Shown: positions 47,869-62,800 of the stretch, in pieces
How the letters are laid out: each line of letters opens with the position of its first letter
Position numbering within the stretch: position 1 is the first letter of the stretch
Assembly: GCA_921293015.1 (NCBI GenBank)
Contig: OV121088.1
Span: forward strand, 2,046,001-2,110,000
Direction: 5' to 3'
Length of the DNA stretch: 64,000 nt
Source: Phorcus lineatus
Lineage: Eukaryota; Mollusca; Gastropoda; Trochida; Trochidae
Notes under the pieces: generated by a model
Seen by the model: the letters and a program-made list of their open reading frames with translations, nothing else
What the model was told of the DNA's origin: nothing
The model's database searches: none
Program-made: the position numbers and the translations under genes

Positions 47869-50800
47869 AAAAAAAAATCTGAAAAGAACCTTAAAAGAAG
47901 CCCTTATTAGGAACTTTGCGCCTTCCACCCATTTTTCCGTATGCCGCCCAATCTTTAAAATACTCCTAAAATGTTTGCAAAAAGACCCATTTATCTGAGA
48001 TATTCCTCAATATCCTTTATTCTATGATTATTAACCATTCAAAATCTGAAAAGAACCTTAAAAGAAGCCCTTATTAGGAACCTTGCGCCTTCCGCCCATT
48101 TTTCCGTATGCCGCCCAATCTTTAAAATACTCCTAAAATGTTTGCAAAAAGACCCATTTATCTGAGATATTCCTCATGATCCTTTATTCTATGAGTATTA
48201 ACCATTCAAAATCTGAAAAGAACCTTAAAAGATGCCCTTATTTGGAACCTTGCGCCTTCCGCCCATTTTTTCGAATGCCGCCCAATCTTTAAAATACTCC
48301 TAAAATGTTTACAAAAAGACCCATTTATCTGAGATATTCCTCAATAGCGTTTATTCTATGAGTATTAACCATTCAAAATCTGAAAAGAACCTTAAAAGAA
48401 GCCCTTATTAGGAACCTTGCGCCTTCCGCCCGTTTTTTCGTATGCCGCCCAATCTTTAAAATACTCCTAAAATGTTTGCAAAAAGACCCATTTATCTGAG
48501 ATATTCCTCAAGATCCTTTATTCTATGAGTATTAACCATTCAAAATCTGAAAAGAACCTTAAAAGAAGCCCTTATTAGGAACTTTGCGCCTTCCGCCCAA
48601 TTTTCCGTAGGCCGCCCAATCTTTAAAATACTCCTAAAATGTTTGCAAAAAGATTCATTTATCTGAGATATTCCTCAATAGCGTTTATTTTATGAGTATT
48701 AATCATTCAAAATCTGAAAAGAACCTTAAAAGAAGCCCTGATTAGGAACCTTGCGCCTTCCGCCCATTTGTCGAATGCCGCCCAATCTTTAAAATACTCC
48801 TAAAATGTTTGCAAAAAAAACCATTTATCTGAGATATTCCTCAATAGCGTTTATTCTATGATTATTAACCATTTAAAATCTAAAAAGAACCCTAAAAGAT
48901 GCCCTTATTAGGAACTTTGCGCCTTCCGCCCATTTTTTCGTATGCCGCCCAATCTTTAAAATACTCCTAAAATGTTTGCAAAAAGACCCATTTATCTGAG
49001 ATATTCCTCAAGATCCTTTATTCTATGAGTATTAACCATTCAAAATCTGAAAAGAACCTTAAAAGAAGCCCTTATTAGATACTTTGCGCCTTCAGCCCAA
49101 TTTTCCGAATGAAGCCCAATCTTTAAAATGCTCCTAAAATGTTTACAAAAAGACCCATTTATCTGTGATATTCCTCAAGATCCTTTATTCTATGAGTATT
49201 AACCATTCAAAATCTGAAAAGAACCTTAAAAGAAGCCCTTATTAGGAACCTTGCGCCTTCTGCCCATTTTTTCGTATGCCTTCCAATCTTTAAAATAATC
49301 CTAAAATGTTTGCAAAAAGACCCATTTATCTGAGATATTCCTAAAAAGAGTTTATTCTATGAGTATTAACCATTCAAAATCTAAAAAGAACCCTAAAAGA
49401 TGTCCTTATTAGGAACTTTGCGCCTTCCGCCCATTTTTCCGTATGCCGCCCAATCTTTAAAATACTCCTAAAATGTTTGCCAAAAGACCCATTTATCTGA
49501 GATATTCCTCAATATCCTTTATTCTATGACTATTAATCATTCAAAATCTTAAAATAACCTTAAAAGAAGCCCTTATTAAGAACTTTATGCCTTCCGCCCA
49601 TTTTTCCGTATGCCGCCCAATCTTTAAAATACTCCTAAAATGTTTGCAAAAAGACCCATTTATCTGAGATATTCCTCAATAGCGTTTATTCTATGAGTAT
49701 TAACCATTCAAAATCTGAAAAGAACCTTAAAAGAAGCCCTTATAAGGAACTTTGCGCCTTCTGCCCATTTTTTCGTATGCCTTCAAATCTTTAAAATACT
49801 CCTAAAATGTTTGCAAAAAGACCCATTTATCTGAGATATTCCTCAATAGCGTTTATTCTATGAGTATTAACCATTCAAAATCTGAAAAGAACCTTAAAAG
49901 AAGCCCTTATTTGGAACCTTGCGCCTTCCGACCATTTTTCATTTGCCGCCCAATCTTTAAAATACTCCTAAAATGTTTGCAAAAAGACCCATTTATCTGA
50001 GATATTCCTCAATATCCTTTATTCTATGAGTATTAACTATTCAAAATCTGAAAAGAACCTTAAAAAAGCCCTTATTAGGAACTTTGCGCCTTCCGCCCAT
50101 TTTTTTGTATGACGCCCAATCTTTAAAATACTCCTAAAGTATTTTCAAAAAGACCCATTTATCTGAGATATTCCTCAATAGCGTTTATTCTATGAGTATT
50201 AATCATTCAAAATCTGAAAAGAACCCTAAAAGATGCCCTTATTAGGAACTTTGCGCCTTCCGCCCATTTTTTCGTATGCCGCCCAATCTATAAAATACTC
50301 CTAAAATGTTTGCAAAAAGACCCATTTATCTGAGATATTCCTCAATATCCTTTATTCTATGAGTATTAACCATTCAAAATCTGAAAAGAACCTTAAAAGA
50401 AGCCTTGATTAGGAACCTTGCGCCTTCCGCCCATTTTTTCGAATGCCGCCCAATCTTTAAAATACTCCTAAAGTGTTTGCAAAAAGACCCATTTATCTGA
50501 GATATTCCTCAATAGCGTTTATTCTATGAGTATTAATCATTCAAAATCTGAAAAGAACCCTAAAAGATGCCCTTATAAGGAACTTTGCGCCTCCTCCCAT
50601 TTTTTCGTATGCCGCCCAATCTTTAAAATACTCCTAAAATGTTTGCAAAAAGACCCATTTATCTGAGATATTCCTCAATAGCATTTATTCTATGAGTATT
50701 AACCATTCAAAATCTGAAAAGAACCTTAAAAGATGCCCTAATTAGGAACCTTGCGCCTTCCGCCCATTTTTTGTATGCCGCCCAATCTTTAAAATACTTC

Positions 50801-53800
50801 TAAAATGTTTGCAAAAAGACCCATTTATCTGAGATATTCCTCAATATCCTTTATTCTATGAGTATTAACCATTCAAAATCTGAAAAGAACCTTAAAAGAA
50901 GCCCTTATTAGGAACCTTGCGCCTTCCGCCCATTTTTTCGTATGCCGCCCAATCTTTAAAATACTCCTAAAATGTTTGCAAAAAAGACCCATTTATCTGA
51001 GATATTCCTCAATAGCGATTATTCTATGAGTATTAACCATTCAAAATCTGAAAAGAACCCTAAAAGATGCCCTTATTAGGAACTTTGCGCCTTCCGCCCA
51101 TTTTTTCGTATGCCGCCCAATCTTTAAAATACTCCTAAAATGTTTGCAAAAAGACCCATTTATCTGAGATATTCGTCATGATCCTTTATTCTATGAGTAT
51201 TAACCATTCAAAATCTGAAAAGAACCCTAAAAGATGCCCTTATTAGGAACTTTGCGCCTTCCGCCCATTTTTTCGTATGCCGCCCAATCTTTAAAATACT
51301 CCTAAAATGTTTGCAAAAAGACCCATTTATCTGAGATATTCCTCATGATCCTTTATTCTGTGAGTATTAACCATTCAAAATCTGAAAAGAACCTTAAAAG
51401 AAGCCATTATTAGGAACTTTGCGCCTTCCGCCCATTTTTTCGTATGCTGCCTAATCTTTAAAATAGTCCTAAAATGTTTGCAAAAAGACCCATTTATCTG
51501 AGATATTCCTCAATAGCGTTTATTCTATGAGTATTAACCATTCAAAATCTGAAAAGAACCTTAAAAGAAGCCCTTATTAGGAACCTTGTGCCTTCCGTCC
51601 ATTTTTTATAATGCCGCCCAATCTTTAAAATACTCCTAAAATGTTTGCAAAAAGACCCATTTATCTGAGATATTCCTCAATAGCGTTTATTCTATGAGTA
51701 TTAACCATTCAAAATCTGAAAAGAACCTTAAAAGAAGCCCTTATTTGGAACCTTGCGCCTTCCGCCCATTTTTTATAATGCCGCCCAATCTTTAAAATAC
51801 TCCTAAAATGTTTGCAAAAAGACCCATTTATCTGAGATATTCCTCAATAGCATTTATTCTATGAGTATTAACCATTCAATATCTGAAAAGAACCCTAAAA
51901 GATGCCCTAATTAGGAACCTTGCGCCTTCCGCCCATTTTTTGTATGCCGCCCAATCTTTAAAATACTTCTAAAATGTTTGCAAAAAGACCCATTTATCTG
52001 AGATATTCCTCAATATCCTTTATTCTATGAGTATTAACCATTCAAAATCTGAAAAGAACCTTAAAAGAAGCCCTTATAAGGAATCTTGCGCCTTCCGCCC
52101 ATTTTTTCGTATGCCGCCCAATCTTTAAAATACTCCTAAAATGTTTGCAAAAAGACACATTTATCTGAGATATTCCTCATGATCCTTTATTCTATGAGTA
52201 TTAACTATTCAAAATCTGAAAGGAACCTTAAAAGAAGCCCTTATTAGGAAGCTTGCGCCTTCCGCCCATTTTTTCGAATGCCGCCCAATCTTGAAAATAC
52301 TTCTAAAGTGTGTTGAAAAAGACCCATTTATCTGAGATATTCCTCAATAGCGTTTATTCTATGAGTATTAATCATTCAAAATCTGAAAAGAACCTTAAAA
52401 GAAGCCCTTATTAGGAACCTTGCGCCTTCCGCCCATTTTTTCGTATGCAACCCAATCTTTAAAATACTCCTAAAATGTTTGCAAAAAAGACCCATTTATC
52501 TGAGATATTCCTCAATAGCGATTATTCTATGAGTATTAACCATTCAAAATCTGAAAAGAACCCTAAAAGATTCCCTTATTAGGAACTTTGCGCCTTCCGC
52601 CCATTTTTCCGTATGCCACTTCTTTAAAATGCTCCTAAAATGTTTGCAAAAAGACCCATTTATCTGAGATATTCCTCAATAGCGTTTATTCTATGAGTAT
52701 TAACCATTCAAAATCTGAAAAGAACCTTAAAAGAAGCCCTTATTTGGAACCTTGCGCCTTCCGCCCATTTTTTATAATGCCGCCCAATCTTTAAAATACT
52801 CCTAAAATGTTTGCAAAAAGACCCATTTATCTGAGATATTCCTCAATAGCGTTTATTCTATGAGTATTAACCATTCAAAATCTGAAAAGAACCTTAAAAA
52901 AAGCCCTTATTAGGAACCTTGCGCCTTCCGCCCATTTTTTCGAATGCCGCCCAATCTTTAAAATACTCCTAAAGTGTTTGCAAAAAGACCCATTTATCTG
53001 AGATATTCCTCAATATCCTTTATTCTATGAGTATTAACCATTCAAAATCTGAAAAGAACCTTAAAAGATGCCCTTATAAGGAATTTTGCGCCTTCCGCCC
53101 ATTTTTTCGTATGCCGCCCAATCTTTAAAATACTCCTAAAATGTTTGCAAAAAGACCCATTTATCTGAGATATTCCTCATGATCCTTTATTCTATGAGTC
53201 TTAACCATTCAAAATCTGAAAAGAACCTTAAAAGAAGCCCTTATTAGGAAGCTTACGCCTTCCGCCCATTTTTTCGAATGCCGCCCAATCTTGAAAATAC
53301 TTCTAAAGTGTGTTGAAAAAGACCCATTTTTCTGAGATATTCCTCAATAGCGTTTATTCTATGAGTATTAATCATTCAAAATCTGAAAAGAACCTTAAAA
53401 GAAGCCCTTATTAGGAACCTTGCGCCTTCCGCCCATTTTTTCGTATGCCGCCCAATCTTTAAAATACTCCTAAAATGTTTGCAAAAAAGACCCATTTATC
53501 TGAGATATTCCTCAATAGCGATTATTCTATGAGTATTAACCATTCAAAATCTGAAAAGAACCCTAAAAGATGCCCTTATTAGGAACTTTGCGCCTTCCGC
53601 CCATTTTTTCGTATGCCGCCCAATCTTTAAAATACTCCTAAAATGTTTGCAAAAAGACCCATTTATCTGAGATATTCCTCATGATCCTTTATTCTGTGAG
53701 TATTAACCATTCAAAATCTGAAAAGAACCTTAAAAGAAGCCATTATTAGGAACTTTGCGCCTTCCGCCCATTTTTCCGTATGCCGCCCAATCTTTAAAAT

Positions 53801-56800
53801 ACTCCTAAAGTGTTTGCAAAAAGACCCATTTATCTGAGATATTCCTCAATATCCTTTATTCTATGAGTATTAATCATTCAAAATCTGAAAAGAACCTTAA
53901 AAGAAGCCCTTATTAGGAACCTTGTGCCTTCCGTCCATTTTTTATAATGCCGCCCAATCTTTAAAATACTCCTAAAATGTTTGCAAAAAGACCCATTTAT
54001 CTGAGATATTCCTCATGATCCTTTATTCTATGAGTCTTAACCATTCAAAATCTGAAAAGAACCTTAAAAGAAGCCCTTATTAGGAAGCTTACGCCTTCCG
54101 CCCATTTTTTCGAATGCCGCCCAATCTTGAAAATACTTCTAAAGTGTGTTGAAAAAGACCCATTTTTCTGAGATATTCCTCAATAGCGTTTATTCTATGA
54201 GTATTAATCATTCAAAATCTGAAAAGAACCCTAAAAGATGCCCTTATAAGGAACTTTGCGCCTCCTCCCATTTTTTCGTATGCTGCCTAATCTTTAAAAT
54301 AGTCCTAAAATGTTTGCAAAAAGACCCATTTATCTGAGATATTCCTCAATAGCGTTTATTCTATGAGTATTAACCATTCAAAATCTGAAAAGAACCTTAA
54401 AAGAAGCCCTTATTAGGAACCTTGTGCCTTCCGTCCATTTTTTATAATGCCGCCCAATCTTTAAAATACTCCTAAAATGTTTGCAAAAAGACCCATTTAT
54501 CTGAGATATTCCTCAATAGCGTTTATTCTATGAGTATTAACCATTCAAAATCTGAAAAGAACCTTAAAAGAAGCCCTTATTTGGAACCTTGCGCCTTCCG
54601 CCCATTTTTTATAATGCCGCCCAATCTTTAAAATACTCCTAAAATGTTTGCAAAAAGACCCATTTATCTGAGATATTCCTCAATAGCATTTATTCTATGA
54701 GTATTAACCATTCAATATCTGAAAAGAACCCTAAAAGATGCCCTAATTAGGAACCTTGCGCCTTCCGCCCATTTTTTCGTATGCCGCCCAATCTTTAAAA
54801 TACTTCTAAAATGTTTGCAAAAAGACCCATTTATCTGAGATATCCCTCAATATCCTTTATTCTATGAGTATTAACCATTCAAAATCTGAAAAGAACCTTA
54901 AAAGAAGCCCTTATAAGGATCTTTGCGCCTTCCGCCCATTTTTTCGTATGCCGCCCAATCTTTAAAATACTCCTAAAATGTTTGCAAAAAGACACATTTA
55001 TCTGAGATATTCCTCATGATCCTTTATTCTATGAGTATTAACTATTCAAAATCTGAAAGGAACCTTAAAAGAAGCCCTTATTAGGAAGCTTGCGCCTTCC
55101 GCCCATTTTTTCGAATGCCGCCCAATCTTGAAAATACTTCTAAAGTGTGTTGAAAAAGACCCATTTATCTGAGATATTCCTCAATAGCGTTTATTCTATG
55201 AGTATTAATCATTCAAAATCTGAAAAGAACCTTAAAAGAAGCCCTTATTAGGAACCTTGCGCCTTCCGCCCATTTTTTCGTATGCAACCCAATCTTTAAA
55301 ATACTCCTAAAATGTTTGCAAAAAAGACCCATTTATCTGAGATATTCCTCAATAGCGATTATTCTATGAGTATTAACCATTCAAAATCTGAAAAGAACCC
55401 TAAAAGATGCCCTTATTAGGAACTTTGCGCCTTCCGCCCATTTTTCCGTATGCCACTTCTTTAAAATGCTCCTAAAATGTTTGCAAAAAGACCCATTTAT
55501 CTGAGATATTCCTCAATAGCGTTTATTCTATGAGTATTAACCATTCAAAATCTGAAAAGAACCTTAAAAGAAGCCCTTATTAGGAAGCTTGCGCCTTCCG
55601 CCCATTTTTTCGAATGCCGCCCAATCTTGAAAATACTTCTAAAGTGTGTTGAAAAAGACCCATTTTTCTGAGATATTCCTCAATAGCGTTTATTCTATGA
55701 GTATTAATCATTCAAAATCTGAAAAGAACCTTAAAAGAAGCCCTTATTAGGAACCTTGCGCCTTCCGCCCATTTTTTCGTATGCCGCCCAATCTTTAAAA
55801 TACTCCTAAAATGTTTGCAAAAAAGACCCATTTATCTGAGATATTCCTCAATAGCGATTATTCTATGAGTATTAACCATTCAAAATCTGAAAAGAACCCT
55901 AAAAGATGCCCTTATTAGGAACTTTGCGCCTTCCGCCCATTTTTTCGTATGCCGCCCAATCTTTAAAATACTCCTAAAATGTTTGCAAAAAGACCCATTT
56001 ATCTGAGATATTCCTCATGATCCTTTATTCTATGAGTATTAACCATTCAAAATCTGAAAAGAACCTTAAAAGAAGCCATTATTAGGAACTTTGCGCCTTC
56101 CGCCCATTTTTCCGTATGCCGCCCAATCTTTAAAATACTCCTAAAATGTTTGCAAAAAGACCCATTTATCTGAGATATTCCTCAATATCCTTTATTCTAT
56201 GAGTATTAATCATTCAAAATCTGAAAAGAACCTTAAAAGAAGCCCTTATTAGGAACCTTGTGCCTTCCGTCCATTTTTTATAATGCCGCCCAATCTTTAA
56301 AATACTCCTAAAATGTTTGCAAAAAGACCCATTTATCTGAGATATTCCTCAATAGCGTTTATTCTATGAGTATTAACCATTCAAAATCTGAAAAGAACCT
56401 TAAAAGAAGCCCTTATTAGGAACCTTGTGCCTTCCGTCCATTTTTTATAATGCCGCCCAATCTTTAAAATACTCCTAAAATGTTTGCAAAAAGACCCATT
56501 TATCTGAGATATTCCTCAATAGCGTTTATTCTATGAGTATTAACCATTCAAAATCTGAAAAGAACCTTAAAAGAAGCCCTTATTAGGAACCTTGTGCATT
56601 CCGCCCATTTTTTATCATGCCGCCCAATCTTTTAAATACTCCTAAAATGTTTGCAAAAAGACCCATTTATCTGAGATATTCCTCAATAGCGTTTATTCTA
56701 TGAGTATTAACCATTCAAAATCTGAAAAGAACCTTAAAAGAAGCCCTTATTTGGAACCTTGCGCCTTCCGCCCATTTTTCCGTATGCCACTTCTTTAAAA

Positions 56801-59800
56801 TGCTCCTAAAATGTTTGCAAAAAGACCCATTTATCTGAGATATTCCTCAATAGCGTTTATTCTATGAGTATTAACCATTCAAAATCTGAAAAGAACCTTA
56901 AAAGAAGCCCTTATTTGGAACCTTGCGCCTTCCGCCCATTTTTTATAATGCCGCCCAATCTTTAAAATACTCCTAAAATGTTTGCAAAAAGACCCATTTA
57001 TCTGAGATATTCCTCAATAGCGTTTATTCTATGAGTATTAACCATTCAAAATCTGAAAAGAACCTTAAAAAAAGCCCTTATTAGGAACCTTGCGCCTTCC
57101 GCCCATTTTTTCGAATGCCGCCCAATCTTTAAAATACTCCTAAAGTGTTTGCAAAAAGACCCATTTATCTGAGATATTCCTCAATATCCTTTATTCTATG
57201 AGTATTAACCATTCAAAATCTGAAAAGAACCTTAAAAGATGCCCTTATAAGGAATTTTGCGCCTTCCGCCCATTTTTTCGTATGCCGCCCAATCTTTAAA
57301 ATACTCCTAAAATGTTTGCAAAAAGACCCATTTATCTGAGATATTCCTCATGATCCTTTATTCTATGAGTCTTAACCATTCAAAATCTGAAAAGAACCTT
57401 AAAAGAAGCCCTTATTAGGAAGCTTACGCCTTCCGCCCATTTTTTATAATGCCGCCCAATCTTGAAAATACTTCTAAAGTGTGTTGAAAAAGACCCATTT
57501 TTCTGAGATATTCCTCAATAGCGTTTATTCTATGAGTATTAATCATTCAAAATCTGAAAAGAACCTTAAAAGAAGCCCTTATTAGGAACCTTGCGCCTTC
57601 CGCCCATTTTTTCGTATGCCGCCCAATCTTTAAAATACTCCTAAAATGTTTGCAAAAAAGACCCATTTATCTGAGATATTCCTCAATAGCGATTATTCTA
57701 TGAGTATTAACCATTCAAAATCTGAAAAGAACCCTAAAAGATGCCCTTATTAGGAACTTTGCGCCTTCCGCCCATTTTTTCGTATGCCGCCCAATCTTTA
57801 AAATACTCCTAAAATGTTTGCAAAAAGACCCATTTATCTGAGATATTCCTCATGATCCTTTATTCTGTGAGTATTAACCATTCAAAATCTGAAAAGAACC
57901 TTAAAAGAAGCCATTATTAGGAACTTTGCGCCTTCCGCCCATTTTTCCGTATGCCGCCCAATCTTTAAAATACTCCTAAAGTGTTTGCAAAAAGACCCAT
58001 TTATCTGAGATATTCCTCAATATCCTTTATTCTATGAGTATTAATCATTCAAAATCTGAAAAGAACCTTAAAAGAAGCCCTTATTAGGAACCTTGTGCCT
58101 TCCGTCCATTTTTTATAATGCCGCCCAATCTTTAAAATACTCCTAAAATGTTTGCAAAAAGACCCATTTATCTGAGATATTCCTCATGATCCTTTATTCT
58201 ATGAGTCTTAACCATTCAAAATCTGAAAAGAACCTTAAAAGAAGCCCTTATTAGGAAGCTTACGCCTTCCGCCCATTTTTTCGAATGCCGCCCAATCTTG
58301 AAAATACTTCTAAAGTGTGTTGAAAAAGACCCATTTTTCTGAGATATTCCTCAATAGCGTTTATTCTATGAGTATTAATCATTCAAAATCTGAAAAGAAC
58401 CTTAAAAGAAGCCCTTATTAGGAACCTTGCGCCTTCCGCCCATTTTTTCGTATGCCGCCCAATCTTTAAAATACTCCTAAAATGTTTGCAAAAAAGACCC
58501 ATTTATCTGAGATATTCCTCAATAGCGATTATTCTATGAGTATTAACCATTCAAAATCTGAAAAGAACCCTAAAAGATGCCCTTATTAGGAACTTTGCGC
58601 CTTCCGCCCATTTTTTCGTATGCCGCCCAATCTTTAAAATACTCCTAAAATGTTTGCAAAAAGACCCATTTATCTGAGATATTCCTCATGATCCTTTATT
58701 CTATGAGTATTAACCATTCAAAATCTGAAAAGAACCTTAAAAGAAGCCATTATTAGGAACTTTGCGCCTTCCGCCCATTTTTCCGTATGCCGCCCAATCT
58801 TTAAAATACTCCTAAAGTGTTTGCAAAAAGACCCATTTATCTGAGATATTCCTCAATATCCTTTATTCTATGAGTATTAATCATTCAAAATCTGAAAAGA
58901 ACCTTAAAAGAAGCCCTTATTAGGAACCTTGTGCCTTCCGTCCATTTTTTATAATGCCGCCCAATCTTTAAAATACTCCTAAAATGTTTGCAAAAAGACC
59001 CATTTATCTGAGATATTCCTCAATAGCGTTTATTCTATGAGTATTAACCATTCAAAATCTGAAAAGAACCTTAAAAGAAGCCCTTATTAGGAACCTTGTG
59101 CCTTCCGTCCATTTTTTATAATGCCGCCCAATCTTTAAAATACTCCTAAAATGTTTGCAAAAAGACCCATTTATCTGAGATATTCCTCAATAGCGTTTAT
59201 TCTATGAGTATTAACCATTCAAAATCTGAAAAGAACCTTAAAAGAAGCCCTTATTTGGAACCTTGCGCCTTCCGCCCATTTTTTATAATGCCGCCCAATC
59301 TTTAAAATACTCCTAAAATGTTTGCAAAAAGACCCATTTATCTGAGATATTCCTCAATAGCATTTATTCTATGAGTATTAACCATTCAATATCTGAAAAG
59401 AACCCTAAAAGATGCCCTAATTAGGAACCTTGCGCCTTCCGCCCATTTTTTGTATGCCGCCCAATCTTTAAAATACTTCTAAAATGTTTGCAAAAAGACC
59501 CATTTATCTGAGATATTCCTCAATATCCTTTATTCTATGAGTATTAACCATTCAAAATCTGAAAAGAACCTTAAAAGAAGCCCTTATAAGGAATTTTGCG
59601 CCTTCCGCCCATTTTTTCGTATGCCGCCCAATCTTTAAAATACTCCTAAAATGTTTGCAAAAAGACACATTTATCTGAGATATTCCTCAATATCCTTTAT
59701 TCTATGAGTATTAACCATTCAAAATCTGAAAGGAACCTTAAAAGAAGCCCTTATTAGGAAGCTTGCGCCTTCCGCCCATTTTTTCGAATGCCGCCCAATC

Positions 59801-62800
59801 TTGAAAATACTTCTAAAGTGTGTTGAAAAAGACCCATTTATCTGAGATATTCCTCAATAGCGTTTATTCTATGAGTATTAATCATTCAAAATCTGAAAAG
59901 AACCTTAAAAGAAGCCCTTATTAGGAACCTTGCGCCTTCCGCCCATTTTTTCGTATGCAACCCAATCTTTAAAATACTCCTAAAATGTTTGCAAAAAAGA
60001 CCCATTTATCTGAGATATTCCTCAATAGCGATTATTCTATGAGTATTAACCATTCAAAATCTGAAAAGAACCCTAAAAGATGCCCTTATTAGGAACTTTG
60101 CGCCTTCCGCCCATTTTTCCGTATGCCGCCCAATCTTTAAAATACTCCTAAAATGTTTGCAAAAAGACCCATTTATCTGAGATATTCCTCAATATCCTTT
60201 ATTCTATGAGTATTAATCATTCAAAATCTGAAAAGAACCTTAAAAGAAGCCCTTATTAGGAACCTTGTGCATTCCGCCCATTTTTTATCATGCCGCCCAA
60301 TCTTTTAAATACTCCTAAAATGTTTGCAAAAAGACCCATTTATCTGAGATATTCCTCAATAGCGTTTATTCTATGAGTATTAACCATTCAAAATCTGAAA
60401 AGAACCTTAAAAGAAGCCCTTATTTGGAACCTTGCGCCTTCCGCCCATTTTTCCGTATGCCACTTCTTTAAAATGCTCCTAAAATGTTTGCAAAAAGACC
60501 CATTTATCTGAGATATTCCTCAATAGCGTTTATTCTATGAGTATTAATCATTCAAAATCTGAAAAGAACCCTAAAAGATGCCCTAATCGGGAACCTTGCG
60601 CCTTCCGCCCATTTTTTCGTATGCCGCCCAATCTTTAAAATACTCCTAAAGTGTTTGCAAAAAGACCCATTATCTGAGATATTCCTCAATAGCGTTTATT
60701 CTATGAGTATTAACCATTCAAAATCTGAAAAGAACCTTAAAAGAAGCCCTTATTTGGAACCTTGCGCCTTCCGCCCATTTTTTATAATGCCGCCCAATCT
60801 TTAAAATACTCCTAAAATGTTTGCAAAAAGACCCATTTATCTGAGATATTCCTCAATAGCGTTTATTCTATGAGTATTAACCATTCAAAATCTGAAAAGA
60901 ACCTTAAAAAAAGCCCTTATTAGGAACCTTGCGCCTTCCGCCCATTTTTTCGAATGCCGCCCAATCTTTAAAATACTCCTAAAGTGTTTGCAAAAAGACC
61001 CATTTATCTGAGATATTCCTCAATATCCTTTATTCTATGAGTATTAACCATTCAAAATCTGAAAAGAACCTTAAAAGATGCCCTTATAAGGAATTTTGCG
61101 CCTTCCGCCCATTTTTTCGTATGCCGCCCAATCTTTAAAATACTCCTAAAATGTTTGCAAAAAGACCCATTTATCTGAGATATTCCTCATGATCCTTTAT
61201 TCTATGAGTCTTAACCATTCAAAATCTGAAAAGAACCTTAAAAGAAGCCCTTATTAGGAAGCTTACGCCTTCCGCCCATTTTTTCGAATGCCGCCCAATC
61301 TTGAAAATACTTCTAAAGTGTGTTGAAAAAGACCCATTTATCTGAGATATTCCTCAATAGCGTTTATTCTATGAGTATTAATCATTCAAAATCTGAAAAG
61401 AACCTTAAAAGAAGCCCTTATTAGGAACCTTGCGCCTTCCGCCCATTTTTTCGTATGCCGCCCAATCTTTAAAATACTCCTAAAATGTTTGCAAAAAAGA
61501 CCCATTTATCTGAGATATTCCTCAATAGCGATTATTCTATGAGTATTAACCATTCAAAATCTGAAAAGAACCCTAAAAGATGCCCTTATTAGGAACTTTG
61601 CGCCTTCCGCCCATTTTTTCGTATGCCGCCCAATCTTTAAAATACTCCTAAAATGTTTGCAAAAAGACCCATTTATCTGAGATATTCCTCATGATCCTTT
61701 ATTCTATGAGTATTAACCATTCAAAATCTGAAAAGAACCTTAAAAGAAGCCATTATTAGGAACTTTGCGCCTTCCGCCCATTTTTCCGTATGCCGCCCAA
61801 TCTTTAAAATACTCCTAAAGTGTTTGCAAAAAGACCCATTTATCTGAGATATTCCTCAATATCCTTTATTCTATGAGTATTAATCATTCAAAATCTGAAA
61901 AGAACCTTAAAAGAAGCCCTTATTAGGAACTTTGCGCCTTCGGCCCATTTTTTCGTATGCTGCCCAATCTTTAAAATAGTCATAAAATGTTTGCAAAAAG
62001 ACCCATTTATCTGAGATATTCCTCAATAACGTTTATTCTATGAGTATTAACCATTCAAAATCTGAAAAGAACCTTAAAAGAAGCCCTTATTAGGAACCTT
62101 GTGCATTCCACCCATTTTTTATCATGCCGCCCAATCTTTAAAATACTCCTAAAATGTTTGCAAAAAGACCCATTTATCTGAGATATTCCTCAATAGCGTT
62201 ATTCTATGAGTATTAACCATTCAAAATCTGAAAAGAACCTTAAAAGAAGCCCTTATTTGGAACCTTGCGCCTTCCGCCCATTTTTCCGTATGCCACTTCT
62301 TTAAAATACTCCTAAAATGTTTGCAAAAAGACCCATTTATCTGAGATATTCCTCAATAGCGTTTATTCTATGAGTATTAACCATTCAAAATCTGAAAAGA
62401 ACCTTACAGAAGCCCTTATTAGGAACTTTGCGTCTTCCGCCCATTTTTCAGTATGCCGCCCAATCTTTAAAATACTCCTAAAATGTTTGCAAAAAGACCC
62501 ATTTATCTGAGATATTCCTCAATATCCTTTATTCTATAAGTATTAACCATTCAAAATCTGAAAAGAACCTTAAAAGATGCCCTAATCGGGAACCTTGCGC
62601 CTTCCGCCCATTTTTTCGTATGCCGCCCAATCTTTAAAATACTTCTAAAATGTTTGCAAAAAGACCCATTTATCTGAGATATTCCTCAATATCCTTTATT
62701 CTATGATTATTAACCATTCAAAATCTGAAAAGAACCTTAAAAGATGCCCTTATAAGCAACTTTGCGCCTCCTCCCATTTTTTCGTATGCCGCCCAATCTT

